Shown: piece by piece, positions 53,220-64,000 of the stretch
Position numbering within the stretch: position 1 is the stretch's first letter
How the letters are laid out: every line of letters starts with the position of its first letter
DNA from: Talpa occidentalis
Taxonomy: Eukaryota > Chordata > Mammalia > Eulipotyphla > Talpidae
Direction of reading: 5' to 3'
DNA length: 64,000 nt
Assembly: GCF_014898055.3 (NCBI RefSeq)
Contig: NW_026555331.1
Span: forward strand, 109,799,194-109,863,193
Program-made: the position numbers and the translations under genes
The notes under the pieces: generated by a model
What the model was told of the DNA's origin: nothing
Database searches by the model: none
What the model saw: only the letters and a program-made list of their open reading frames with translations

Positions 53220-53370
53220 AGTGAAAATCAAAATCAACAAAAACTATGAACCAGAGACACTTTTTGGGGGGTGGGGGGCGGGAGGGGAAGGATTGGGGTC
53301 AGAATGGGGCGTTTGCAATTGTATGGGGGAATATAAAAATAAAATTTAATATTTGAAAAAAAAAAAAAAA
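53220..53370 (+). mobile_element. LINE-1 3' UTR-only insertion
   Basis: Only about 150 bases, with 'aactatgaaccagagacac', the G-rich tract, 'aatataaaaataaaattta' and a poly(A). A perfect 17-base target duplication, aaagaaattgctttcta, lies at 53203-53219 and 53371-53387. Same 3' end as the L1s at 60660 and 62340. Confidence 0.95.
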
Positions 53371-53387
53371 AAAGAAATTGCTTTCTA

Positions 53388-55790
53388 TTAAGGCATGTTT
53401 TGTACCACTAAGGAAAATGAAGGTTAGCAGGGAGTGAATGGGAACAAAATGTTGCAGATTCCAGAAAGGGAGTTATCAGGATAATAAAAATGTAAAAGAA
53501 GAAATTGAAATTTCATTCTTGCCTGTTTTTCTGTTAGGAGAAGAACAAAATCGTAACTTTGTAAAAAGTCTTTTTATGCTTTTGCTATATCCTCATCTTT
53601 ATCTTCTGGTTTCTAATGTTACCACAGACTCAGTTAAGAAAACCGTTATTAGGCCAAATTTCATGTCCTTATTATGTTGAATATATTCCATTTCCTGTTA
53701 AAGGGTTTTGTTGTAAAGGAAGAATGTTTCTTTCCCCAAGGGCCTCTTTCTATTCTGTGACGTTGCTTCTTCTTCAGGAGGGTTGTGGACATGCTGAGTA
53801 TGAGTGTGGGCCTTTTTCTTTCTTTCTTTTTTTTTTTAGAGTGGGTTGGTCTATTAGAAGTATGAAGGCATTTAAAAAAATTATGTATGTATTTGTGAAT
53901 CCATAATTATAAGCTACTTAAGGTGAGAGAATAGAGCATTAGCTAAAATATTCTGAAACTGAAGTTTAGGTTTATTTTTTCTTGGGTGGTAGCAGCAGTG
54001 GAAAAATAATGTACAGAGAGAACCACCTGTTGTAAGTAAAAGCAATGGTCAATACAAGAGGGAGGGTGTAGAAAAGCTGAGGAGGGGGAGACTGAAACCT
54101 CAACTTGAGGGTATGCTCTGAGAGACTGGCCTCATAACTCACATTTCCTACCACAAATGTCCACATCAAGGGTCAATCCAATTATGTGAATAAAAGATTC
54201 TCCCTGCTCCTACCCTCCTCCCTCCCACCAACACGGCACTACCCAGACAACTACTGTACAATCAACCTCTACCACTGCCTTTATGCTCAGCATTGCCCTC
54301 TCTTTGTCCACACCCCCCTTCTAATCACCTTTCAGGTAGCAGGAGTGAGAAGCAATAAAAGGAACAATAGAACCACTTACTAAAGAAGCAAGCTGCAAAC
54401 TTTAGCTTTGTTTACCTTTCTTTTCCTGGCTTTCCCAAAGTAAAATAATCTGCTTCAAAACCAGGAATTTAGAGAAACATTCATAGACTCTCCAAAAGCA
54501 AGCAGAAATAGCTCTCCCTTCCTCCATCCAACTAGGCCATGACATGAGGCAAAACTTGCACATAACATGTCAACTTCCTTGATGGGGTTCAGAGTTGCTC
54601 CCAATTGAGAAGCAGTATCTTTTTCGATTTTTTTTCCTTCACTGGTGATAAGTTGATCAAAAATCAACTCTCTGGAGGTCTCGGCTGTTAGGTTTCTTAT
54701 TTTATAACTGTAGGCACTAAAGAAGGGAGATAGATGGAAGAAATAGCAGAGAAGGGGTGGGGAAGGGAGAGAAGAGCGGGAATTGCTGTTCTATCACCAC
54801 CTGCAGAGATAACTACAATTTTTAAAAAGCTTCGCTCATGTTCTTGAGTTCTTATCATTTTTCCTTGGATTTCTCTGATTTTCAATTAAAACAAATGCAA
54901 ACTAGCTTAACATTTTTGTAGGTTAGTTCATGACAAATGTCATAATTTTTCATAGCCAGCAGATGGCACTAAGTATACATAAAATAAACATTTTGCACTC
55001 TAACATTTTTAGTGGACATTTCCTCATATTTTTTAAGTATGAGGACTAAATAAGGACTATATTTCAGATTAAGATAGTTTTGCTTTTCACAATATTATGA
55101 AGAGAGTCAAATAAACCCCAACTGTTCATTCAAGATAAATCTTAGCTGGCTAATTTTACACCAGAATTCCATGTTGAATGCTTCATAGAAGTGTATTTTT
55201 TCCTTAGCAGTTTGAATGTCTGGCCAAAGGGCATTTCTTCATTCTGTGAGAGAGCATGAAATGGCTACTGTGCTATAGCCTCCTAGGGGGTCATCCTGGG
55301 GACCCCAATAGGCTCTAAGAGAAGAATTTCTTTGGTGGCACCATTTCTAAGTGCCAGGAAAATTCATGGAAAGCTAGGATGGGTGAAAGAGTGAAACCAG
55401 GCTTTCCTGTGGTCAATCGGGGTCTTTTTTTCTTGGTGCTGTTAATCATTTTTAATAAACCCCACTTACACCGGCAACAGCGGAATCTCTCCAGATTGAA
55501 ACAAAAATTTGCACTTGGCCTGCTTGGGTTTGGGTTGGCAATCTGCCTAATTTAGCTCAGGTTCTCCAGGGAATACATGCTGAGATAGGAGGCAACGAGG
55601 TTCTTGGAAGGGGGAAAGGGAGGGTTTTTGGAAGCTGTTAGATGTGGAAGCAGGAGGGTGGGGAAGATATGAGGCTTTAAGGCCAGTCTGGTCTTGATGA
55701 AAGGAGGCGCCAGCAGGAACAGCCTCCAATTGCAAGTGAGATCTGACTAGGTCCTGACTTAAAACAGTGAGGTGCTCCTTGTAAGTGAGG
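53388..55790. other. Intergenic; nothing recognised
   Basis: AT-rich to neutral with a T-rich run at 53816-53838. The open frames show no family features. Confidence 0.4.
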
Positions 55791-55796
55791 TGGCCT

Positions 55797-55940
55797 TGTA
55801 ACAGGGTGGTCCCCAGGAAAGGGGGAGGTTCCAGGTTTCTTGCCCCACCCAAAAGGAGGGTGGAGCTGAGCAGAGAGAGAAGCTGATGGTGGAGCAGGAA
55901 AACCTGGAACCTCCCCTTCCCTGGGGACCACCCCGTTACA
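55797..55940. repeat. Foldback (inverted) repeat
   Basis: The left arm 55797-55838 and right arm 55900-55940 are reverse complements with only a few mismatches. Their shared core is ggtggtccccaggaaa versus its complement, separated by a ~60-base spacer. A transcript of either strand could form a ~41-bp stem. No transposon family is recognised. Confidence 0.85.
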
Positions 55941-56785
55941 GCCTGATGGAGAAGGCCAACATTAGGCTGAAATGGCCAGACCCTAGCACCCACCTTGCTC
56001 AGTCATTGACTAGGGCCCGCTCAGGAAGAGAGTGACCTTGGCTTGAGTGCCACAAAAGACGCTGCAGATGGTATAGTTAGGGATGGTCATTTAATGTCCT
56101 CAATCTGAAGTTAGTGCTACTTGAGACAGATCTGAGGGAGTGTTGCATCTTTGTAGCTGCAACACCATTCTGGTTTAAAAAATACATATTGATGTTAAGA
56201 TTACCTTTGTATTTCTTAGGTCTTTTTGGCAAAGCTGTGTGAACAGGCTATTTCTTTGCCAGTAGCCGAGGTGCTATTTTTGTAGCTATGTTGATTCCTA
56301 GATTAACGGGTCATGGTTCAATTCAGAATTTTCCCTGAAGGGGTTTTGCAGCTTCATTTGAGTGATCTCAATATGTGTATATGAATTATATATAGCTTTT
56401 AAATGGAATTTTAAAAATAAGGTCATTTTCTATATGTGCCCAAAGGATACAAATTAATTTTTATCTCAGGAAAACATATAAGGACATCAGTACTCACAAA
56501 ATCTCCTTTAACATAATTCAAAGCCAAATAGAAATGATCTTGTTATTTGCCCTTTGGGATTCTAAACAGCTCTCAGAGCTTCCTTTTGTTAACATCCAAT
56601 TCAAAGATAACTCAATGCCTCAGAGAGTATTCAAATGGATCACGTGTAGTATTTTAAAATGCACTTCCACAAAGAATATCGTTTTTGATCCCCACAAATC
56701 TGTGAGGAAGTTACTATAATCAATATCAGACGAAGAAGGGGGACCTGAGCCTTAACAGAGTATGTCCGATCTTCTCCCTCCTTTT
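55941..56785. other. Intergenic; nothing recognised
   Basis: No exon or named repeat. Confidence 0.35.
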
Positions 56786-56789
56786 GGTC

Positions 56790-57000
56790 CTGCCACTTGC
56801 ACAATCAACTTGTCTTTCTCTCCAGCTTACAGTATGTGCCTCAGCTCACACATGCTTTCACCTAGCCACAGTGAAGTTCCTGGATAAAGCCTAAAGGTCC
56901 CGTGCTGGTGCAGCAGCTGTTCCCTCTACCTGGACGATGCCTCCCCTCCTTCATCCCTTACTTGGCTTTTTATACCTTCCCTTTGAGAGACAGATTAGGC
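56790..57000 (+). mobile_element. L2 fragment
   Basis: 'gcagctgttccctctacctg' and 'gacgatgcctcccctccttc' match the L2 block 'ttgctgttccctctgcctgg'. Confidence 0.65.
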
Positions 57001-57429
57001 TGTACCTTTAACAGAAAGTCCTGTATGAAGTGACATGGTTTGCTCAAGTGTTCCTCTGTTGAGCACTTTAAAGGCACAGAGGAAAAGGAAGCCTCTAAGT
57101 ATGCAGGAGGAAGTGGTTTGGATAAGTTTGCCCATGATATTTTGTTCCTTAAAAAAAGAGTAATCTATGTGGTTTATATCATGGAAGCCAGCATTAGGAA
57201 GGTGGCAGTCTGCCAGGAACACTGAGTCCTCACTTTCTTCAGGGACATGAGGATTGGTGTCTGGAGGGAGCAGTTATAACTGGAATACAACTGGGAATTT
57301 GACTAGTTGGAACTCAGTCACCAGAATAACTAGCAATGCACACCCAAGCACCCTAGAGCTACTGAAGGAGACTTTGGGGTTTAAGAATCACTGAGGTTGT
57401 ATCAAAGACCCACTTTGAAGGGTATTAAA

Positions 57430-58180
57430 TATATTAACATTATAAAGCATGTGTATATCTTAAAGAATTATAAAATTAACATTCATGTACTTAGCACCCA
57501 GTGAAGAGATCCAACAGGAACACTGAAGCGCCAGGTTCCTCCTGGATTGCATTCTCTCCTAGAAGCAATCACCAGCCTAAGTTTCATATTAATTATGCCA
57601 ATGTTTTTCTTGTTTTGACATACATATATCCCCTAATACTACTGTTTTAATTGCTTTTAGGCTACATATAAGCAGCATATATATTTACACACACTGTGTG
57701 TTTTGATAACTTGTTTTTTTATTCTTGACATTATATTTAGAGATTTACTCTAGTTATTACATGAATAATTTTAATTCCTGTACAATATTACATTGTGTGG
57801 AAATATTTCATTTTTACCTATTCTATTAGCCCTTAAGACTGTTTTCAGCTTCCTCTGCCCCAGATACAAATGCTTCCATAAACTGTCTTGTAATTGTTTT
57901 CCCTGGCATATGTACAAGTATTTCTTTAGAATGGAATTGTTGCTTGCAGGGGCTACAAACTTTTCAATTCATTAAGTAATAACAAATTATTTTCCAATTT
58001 ATACTCTTACTACAAGTCATCAGTGCTTTTGTTGCTCGTGTTCTCACCAATTGTGTTATCAGATTTGCACATTTTGTCATGTGGTTTTAATTTACATTTC
58101 TCTATTTTCTTCTAAAAGTTTTAAAGTTCTGCCTTTTTTCATTTAACATTCTGTGTGAAGTTACATACATGCATTCTATT
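57430..58180 (-). mobile_element. Fossil LINE-1 3' region
   Basis: 'attcatgtacttagcaccca' and 'gattgcattctctcctagaa' match an old L1M-type 3' UTR read antisense. The body continues to about 58170 with 'gaatggaattgttgcttgca'. Confidence 0.55.
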
Positions 58181-59450
58181 TTAAAATCTGTCTTTTATTT
58201 CTCATGGTTAAGAATTTTCAGAGATTTTTCTTCTCCTTTATCTCTAGCTCATTCCTTTTGAAGAGACTCAATAGATTAATTAAATAACATGAACAGGTTA
58301 TCCAGAAAATACACCTTCTGAAGAATAAGAATACAGTGAGTTTTTGCTGGATAACTATGTATACTAGCTCATGATCAAAAACTATTGAAAATTTAATAAT
58401 TTTGCTTTATATGTCCTATAAAAAGCAGTCTAGATTAGATAATGGTTTGGGAAATGTCATACATAACTATAATTTACAAAGTTGTTATTGCCCAGCCATA
58501 AAATTATGATCATTAAATCCTTCTTAAGCAGCTGAGACAATATTTTAAAACTTCATATTTAAAAATAAATATGACATACTGAATATGGTATAATGTAAAT
58601 CATAAACTATTTTAGACAGCTATCAGCCTAATCTCCAGCCTATAGAGTGGTAAGAATATACAAACTCATACAGTATCTTTATCAACTTTGCTGAAAGCCA
58701 AATGACAATACAGATTCACTAGCAATGAGTACCTGCAACACAATCCCAGTGCTCGGTGGACTTACATAGATATAGCTGAATGGGAAGAAGCAATACGCAA
58801 AAGGAAACGTGACCACTAAAAAACCTAAATAGGCAGCCAACCTTACAAATCATAAAAGAAATGCTAATTAAAATTTACAAAATCACAAATTAGAAAAATT
58901 TTATAAAGCTAACCTGTGTTAATGAATGTTGTGAAATAAGCGTTATCATATACTGACTTTTGGTGGTGTCTTCAATTCTTTCACAAAGTTAATTAAAGGC
59001 TTTAAGGGTGCCCATACTTCTTACTGAAATTTAATTTTATGGAATCTGGGGAAATAATTTAAAACTTACAAAATATCTTAATGAACTAAGATATTCAGTG
59101 TGATGTTCCATATATACACACATATAGTAGCAAAAATGAAAACAGTTCAACAATGAATAAATTTCTTACCTGTATACGTACATACACAAAATAGAATATT
59201 ATGTGGCCAGTAGTCTAAAACATTTCCGTATTTACTAGATGAAGAGCAAAACATACAATTGTTTAAATTATTTAAAAGAAGAAAACAAACAAAAAATTAG
59301 AGCCCAAAATGTTCGAAGGAAACAATGAGATTTTAGCAGTGCCTGTGAATAATTTTCCCAGCTTTCAAATTTCCTGTTGTTTTTTTTCAAAACTATTTGT
59401 CTAAAATGTTTGTATTGTTCGTATAATAAAAATATAAAATATAAACTATT
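58181..59450. other. Intergenic; nothing recognised
   Basis: AT-rich; a possible old repeat, but not named. A 20-base tandem duplication (ttgttattaaaattaacatg) lies at about 59452-59491, just outside the next SINE. Confidence 0.4.
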
Positions 59451-59496
59451 TTGTTATTAAAATTAACATGTTTGTTATTAAAATTAACATGACAAG

Positions 59497-59608
59497 GACC
59501 TCCCCTGGTGGCGCAGCAGTTGAGCGCTGGGCTGCGAGGCTACCCGCAGCCTCTGCAGTGCCCATTAGTTCCCGGCCGCCAGCGAGGGTCCCACAAAAAA
59601 AAAAAAAT
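59497..59608 (+). mobile_element. tRNA-headed SINE, short form
   Basis: Head ggacctcccctggtggcgca through 'ccgccagcgagggtcccac', then directly poly(A). Target duplication ttaacatgacaag at 59484-59496 and 59609-59621. Lacks the long body. Part of the B-box region is altered (cattagttcccgg). Confidence 0.93.
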
Positions 59609-59665
59609 TTAACATGACAAGTACCCAAGTTTTTCAATGTAGTATCTAGTAAGAAGAGTAGGACA

Positions 59666-60780
59666 AAGTGGATTAAAGAACTAGACATAAGACCTGAAAC
59701 CATAAAATACATAGAAGGAAATATAGGCGAAACACTACGTGATATTCACATCAAAGACATCTTTACAGACACATCACCCAAAGCAGTGATAGTGAAGGCA
59801 AAGATAAACAGCTGGGACTACATCAAATTAAAGAGCTTCTGCACAGCAAAAGAGAATAACAAAAACAAAGAGAAACCCCACCAACTGGGAGAACATTTTT
59901 GCACACAACACTAACGATAAAGGACTGATCACAAAAATCTATAGGGAGCTGATGAGACTCAACAAAAACAAAGAAAATAATCCAGTCAAAAAATGGGCAG
60001 AAGAGCTAAAAAGAAACTTCTCTGAAGAAGAAATGCAAATGGCCAACAGGCATATGAAAAAATGTTCAACATCACTTGTAATCAGGGAAATGCAAATCAA
60101 AACTACCATGAGATACCATCTTACACCAGTGAGAATGGCACATATTAAAAAAAAACTAGCAACAACAAATGTTGGCAAGGGTGTGGAGAAAAAGGAACTC
60201 TTCTGCACTGTTGGTGGGAGTGCAAACTGGTCCAACCACTGTGGAGAGCTGTGTGGAGATTTCTTGTCCTACTAAACATAGAGCTTCCATATGATCCAGC
60301 AATTCCACTCCTAGGTATTTACCCAAAGGACACAGAAACATCAATTCCTAAGACCACCTGCACCCTATGTTTATAGCAGCACTATTTATAATAGCTAAGC
60401 TCTGGAAACCCAAATGCCCAAAAATAGATGACTGGATCAAGAAGATGTGGTACATATATACCATGGAATATTACTCAGCATTCAAAAAAGATAAACACAT
60501 GCAGGAACATGGATGGAGCTAGAAGGGTCATGCTCAGAGAAATAAGCTAGAAAGAAAAAGAAAAATACCGGATGGTCTCACTCATAGCAGGAATCTAGAA
60601 AACTTAAATAAGGGGCCAGGAAAAAGAATAACTATAAGAAAGAAAATATCAAAATCAACAAACAACTATGAACCAGAGACACTCTATGGGGGGTAGGGGG
60701 CGGGGAAAGGAGGGGTTGGGGTCAAAATAAGGGGGTTGTAATTGTATGGGGAATATAAAAATAAAATTTAAAGTAAAAAA
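59666..60780 (+). mobile_element. LINE-1, 5'-truncated, defective
   Basis: Covers the last third of ORF2 and the 3' UTR with poly(A). Flanked by aagaagagtaggaca (59651-59665) and aagagtaggaca (60781-60792). It is close in sequence to the minus-strand L1 at 62325-64000, but has small indels that break the frame (for example near 59850 and 60155). Confidence 0.93.
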
Positions 60781-60805
60781 AAGAGTAGGACAGAAGAGTA
60801 GGACA

Positions 60806-61255
60806 TGTTTATTGAAGCTGTACAGGGGGGGGGGCAGTTTCTTACAATAGAATGTAGAGGGGATTGCTGTGTGCAACTACTTCTAGCTACGATTTCAAAT
60901 AAATGTGCACAAATATGACCATCAGCATACTTAGACTAACTGGGGAAAAATCTCTCCATCACTAGCCCACAGTATTCATGTATAGTCTTCATTTCAAAGA
61001 ATAAGCAATAAAATATATTTAGGCAAGAAGCCAATAACAACTGCAGTAAACTACAGTTCAGTATTCTTACTTATTGACATAAAATAAGGGTAGCACTATT
61101 TGGAATTCTGAGATGAGAAAATCTGTTATATTGTTTGATACTTCTGAACAGGGTATTTAGTGAGCTGGAGAGAGCGTGCAAAATGGAACTAGTTCATAAT
61201 GCTCATGTCAAGTGAGTTCTGTGAATTCTGATTTACACAGGAAGAAACAGGAGCG
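60806..61255. other. Intergenic; nothing recognised
   Basis: Short spacer including a G10 run at 60825-60834. Confidence 0.4.
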
Positions 61256-61297
61256 TTTTTTTTTTTTTGTTTTTTTTTTTTTTTTTTTTTTTTTTTT
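61256..61297. repeat. Long poly-T tract
   Basis: About 40 T with a single G. It could be the tail of an otherwise lost retroposon; the flanks show none. Confidence 0.9.
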
Positions 61298-61304
61298 GAG
61301 TCAA

Positions 61305-61480
61305 GCAACATGACCAGGCTCAGTACAGTGCCTGGCAGAGAGTAAGTGCTCAATAAATATTCTTTAAACAGATGGTAGGTAATATGCTGAGTAAATGAAA
61401 GTGCCAGGATTCAAACTTAGATCCATCTGGTTACAAAGCCCACACTATCTGCATGACAGCCTTCTGTGTGAGACTATGCA
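61305..61480. mobile_element. Possible MIR/L2 3' fragments
   Basis: 'cagtgcctggcagagagtaa' and 'gtgctcaataaatattcttt' form the common MIR/L2 3' end. 61400-61450 ('aggattcaaacttagatcca') looks like MIR in the other orientation. Confidence 0.55.
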
Positions 61481-61624
61481 GGGCTGTTTTTAAATGGCTA
61501 TTATTGCAAAGTATTAAACGCAGGAACTAATGGTTTCTACCTTCATATTAGAACTATTTGCTTCAAAATGTATGCGTGTTAAGAAACGAGGAAAGAAAGA
61601 TACACAGAGGATCTTCAATGGTTT

Positions 61625-62130
61625 TAATTTTTAAATATACATAGTACATTAAATAACAAAGCCATATTAATATAGTTTGTATGGAACACTATCAGTTAAA
61701 GCTACTTGTTCTCTGCTCTTGCTGAGTTCTAACAATTTCTTTAAAATGCTTCCTATGAAAACACCATTCAAATGTGTTATCTTAATTTTATGAATATCAG
61801 GTATTCCGTTTCTTTTCTTTATTTGCCCCACAATTATACCAAAACAAATTATTTCAAAATGTTAAAAAGAAAGCTGTAACATGCTTACTTAGCTGCTGTG
61901 TATCCTGTATTAATATAGTTTATAACTATAAAAGTTGAAAATAATTTTATTGGTTTTCCTATATATAAATACATGCAAATAATTTTGCATTGAATATTTT
62001 ATTAGTTTATACAGCTCTTCTTTTAAAAATTCTACCAACTTCTTTAAAATATGTCCTGTGAAAACATCATCCAAATGCATTTTAATTTTTTGAATGTTAA
62101 GTGCTATGTCTCCTTTCCTCCTTTGTCCCT
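61625..62130. repeat. Old diverged direct duplication
   Basis: Blocks at about 61660-61800 and 61905-62110 share 'attaatatagttt', 'aacttctttaaaat/aatttctttaaaat', 'tgaaaacaccattcaaatg / tgaaaacatcatccaaatg' and 'tttgaatgttaagtgc / tatgaatatcaggt' in the same order. Confidence 0.55.
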
Positions 62131-62324
62131 GTCCTTTTTTTTTTTTTTTTTTTTTTGGGGGAAAAAAAAGAAATTTATTTAAAAAAAGAAAAAAGAAAAT
62201 GGGAAAATTGATTTTATGAGACTAATGGTGATTTCATACAAAACAAATACAAATTAATCTCATTTCTGATTGTTTATAATACTAACAAGATTTCAGAATT
62301 GTTTTTAATTTCTTTTTTTTTTTT

Positions 62325-64000
62325 TTTTTTTTATAAATTTTATTGTTATATTCCCCATACAATTGCCGCCCCCCATTCTGACCCCAATCCCTCCCCTCCC
62401 GCCCCCGCCCCCTAAAAGTGTCTCTGGTTCATAGTTTTTTGTTGATTTTGATTTTCACTTTCTTATAGTTTTTCATTTTCCTGGTCCATTATTTAAGTTT
62501 TCTAGATTCCTGCTATGAGTGAGACCATCCGGTATTTTTCTTTTTCTTTTTGGCTTATTTCGCTGAGCATGATCCCTTCCAGCGCCATCCATGTTGCAGC
62601 AAATTGCATGTGTTTATCTTTTTTGAATGCTGAGTAATATTCCATGGTATATATGTACCACATCTTCTTGATCCAGTCATCTATTTTTGGGCATTTGGGT
62701 TGTTTCCAAAGCTTAGCTATTGTAAACAGTGCTGCTATAAACATAGGGGTGCAGGTGTTCTTTGGAATTGATGTTTCTGTGTCCTTTGGGTAAATACCTA
62801 GGAGTGGAATTGCTGGGTCATATGGAAGCTCTATGTTTAGTAGGTCCAGAAATCTCCACACAGCTTTCCACAGTGGTTGGACCAGTTTGCACTCCCACCA
62901 ACAGTGCAGAAGAGTTCCTTTTTCTCCACACCCTCGCCAACATTTGTTGTTGCTAGTTTTTTTAATATGTGCCATTCTCACTGGTGTAAGATGGTATCTC
63001 ATGGTAGTTTTGATTTGCATTTCCCTGATGACAAGTGATGTTGAACATTTTTTCATATGCCTGTTGGCCATTTGCATTTCCTCTTCAGAGAAGTTTCTTT
63101 TAAGCTCTTCTGCCCATTTTTTGACTGGATTATTTTCTTTGTTGTTGTTGAGTCTCATCAGCTCTTTGCAGATTTTTGTGATCAGTCCTTTATCATTAGT
63201 GTTGGGTGCAAAAATGTTCTCCCAGTTGGTGGGGTTTCTCTTTGTTTTTGTTATTGTCTCTTTTGCTGTGCAAAAGCTCTTTAATTTGATATAGTCCCAG
63301 CTGTTTATCTTTGCCTTCACTATCACTGCTTTGGGTGATGTGTCTGTAAAGATGTCTTTGATGTGCAAATCACGTAGTGTTTCGCCTATATTTCCTTCTA
63401 TATATTTTATGGTTTCAGGTCTTATGTCTAGTTCTTTAATCCATTTTGAGTTGATTTTTGTGTATGGTGTGAGGTAGTGGTCAAGCTTCATTCTTTTGCA
63501 TGTAGCGACCCAGTTTTCCCAGCACCATTTATTGAACAAACTTTCTTTGCTCCAATGCATAGTCTTTGCTCCTTTGTCAAAGATTAGTTGACCATAAATC
63601 TGTGGGTTTATTTCTGGATTTTCTATTCGATTCCATTGGTCTGTATGTCTGTTCTTGTTCCAATACCATGCAGTTTTGATGATTATGGCTTTGTAGTATA
63701 GTTTGAAGTCTGGGAGTCTGATGCCTCCATTCCCTTCTTTTTTTTTCAGGAGAGCTTTGGCTATTCGGGGTTTTTTGTGATTCCATATGAATTTCATCAA
63801 TAATTTTTCTATTTCTTTGAAGAATGACATTGAAATTTTGATTGGAATAGCATTGAATCTGTATATTGCTTTTGGAAGGATGGCCATTTTAATAATGTTT
63901 ATTCTTCCAATCCATGAGCAGGGGATGTCTCTCCATTTCTTTGTGTCTTCTTCTATTTCTTTTAACAGTGTTTTATAGTTTTCTTTGTATAGGTCCTTTA
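62325..64000 (-). mobile_element. Young LINE-1, 3' part, runs off the window
   Basis: From the poly(A) (seen as T-run at 62309-62331) through a ~170-base 3' UTR with a strong G-rich tract (minus strand) into an open ORF2 that continues past 64000. The lack of frame breaks over 1.5 kb marks it as the youngest L1 here. Whether the 5' end, ORF1 and the rest of ORF2 are intact cannot be seen. Confidence 0.97.
62502..63998 (-). CDS. LINE-1 ORF2p, C-terminal 498 residues
   Basis: ORF2p nicks target DNA and reverse-transcribes L1 RNA. This is its C-terminal part, downstream of the reverse-transcriptase catalytic motifs, which would lie beyond the window. The frame is open from the right edge; the first Met seen (63887) is internal, not a start. 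Counting from that Met, the Cys-rich motif CX3CX7HX4C is intact at C316, C320, H328 and C333, in the pattern typical of L1 ORF2p. The protein ends normally ([12 protein letters not shown]), as human ORF2p ends FSLIGGN. No stop or frameshift is seen. Confidence 0.95.
   Translation of the reverse strand, partial: KDLYKENYKTLLKEIEEDTKKWRDIPCSWIGRINIIKMAILPKAIYRFNAIPIKISMSFFKEIEKLLMKFIWNHKKPRIAKALLKKKEGNGGIRLPDFKLYYKAIIIKTAWYWNKNRHTDQWNRIENPEINPQIYGQLIFDKGAKTMHWSKESLFNKWCWENWVATCKRMKLDHYLTPYTKINSKWIKELDIRPETIKYIEGNIGETLRDLHIKDIFTDTSPKAVIVKAKINSWDYIKLKSFCTAKETITKTKRNPTNWENIFAPNTNDKGLITKICKELMRLNNNKENNPVKKWAEELKRNFSEEEMQMANRHMKKCSTSLVIREMQIKTTMRYHLTPVRMAHIKKTSNNKCWRGCGEKGTLLHCWWECKLVQPLWKAVWRFLDLLNIELPYDPAIPLLGIYPKDTETSIPKNTCTPMFIAALFTIAKLWKQPKCPKIDDWIKKMWYIYTMEYYSAFKKDKHMQFAATWMALEGIMLSEISQKEKEKYRMVSLIAGI

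Noticed and set aside
55547..55993. 148-codon minus-strand frame as a gene
   Set aside because: It runs through both arms of an inverted repeat, has no family signal and no splice or start support.

Overview
This is a stretch of placental-mammal nuclear DNA. It is AT-rich, has one CpG island, one intron-rich gene with standard splice sites, LINE-1s of several ages, fossil L2, MIR, MaLR and hAT repeats, and many copies of a tRNA-headed SINE. There are no Alu, B1 or B2 elements, so it is not a primate or a mouse-like rodent. The SINE does not match the carnivore CAN, vespertilionid VES, rhinolophid or equine ERE SINEs as I remember them. I could not fix the order.

The only host gene I can support is the 5' part of DPY19L1 on the minus strand. 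Seven coding exons lie at 36555-36258, 21102-21078, 20404-20317, 18323-18186, 14871-14751, 14055-13962 and 575-518. They join in phase to 822 bases (274 codons), the N-terminal ~40% of an ER multi-membrane-spanning tryptophan C-mannosyltransferase. The remaining exons lie beyond position 1. Exon 1 sits in a CpG island (about 35640-37290) carrying adjacent NRF1-like and ETS-like sites. Exon 2 is a 25-nt micro-exon. Intron 5 starts with a GC donor instead of GT.

The introns hold most of the mobile DNA. Intron 6 has a fossil L1, L2 sequence, a twin-primed (5'-inverted) L1 and a SINE. Intron 5 is mostly an MLT1-type LTR. Intron 1 has MIRs, MER5/MER20-like hAT fossils, six SINEs and three endogenous-retrovirus LTRs, one of them a solo LTR with a perfect 5-bp target duplication.

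From about 37.3 kb to the right end I see no host gene. This intergenic half holds an L2 block split by an LTR, MIRs, a foldback repeat near 55.8 kb, several L1s, and at the right edge a minus-strand LINE-1 whose ORF2 is open for all 498 visible codons. I found no CRISPR array, operon or clearly novel genetic system. The points most worth a second look are the GC-AG intron, the 25-nt exon, the start-codon context (overlapping uORF and open upstream frame), the sense-oriented LTR in intron 1, the foldback at 55.8 kb, the head-to-tail versus opposed LINE-1 pair near the right end, and the two size classes of SINE.
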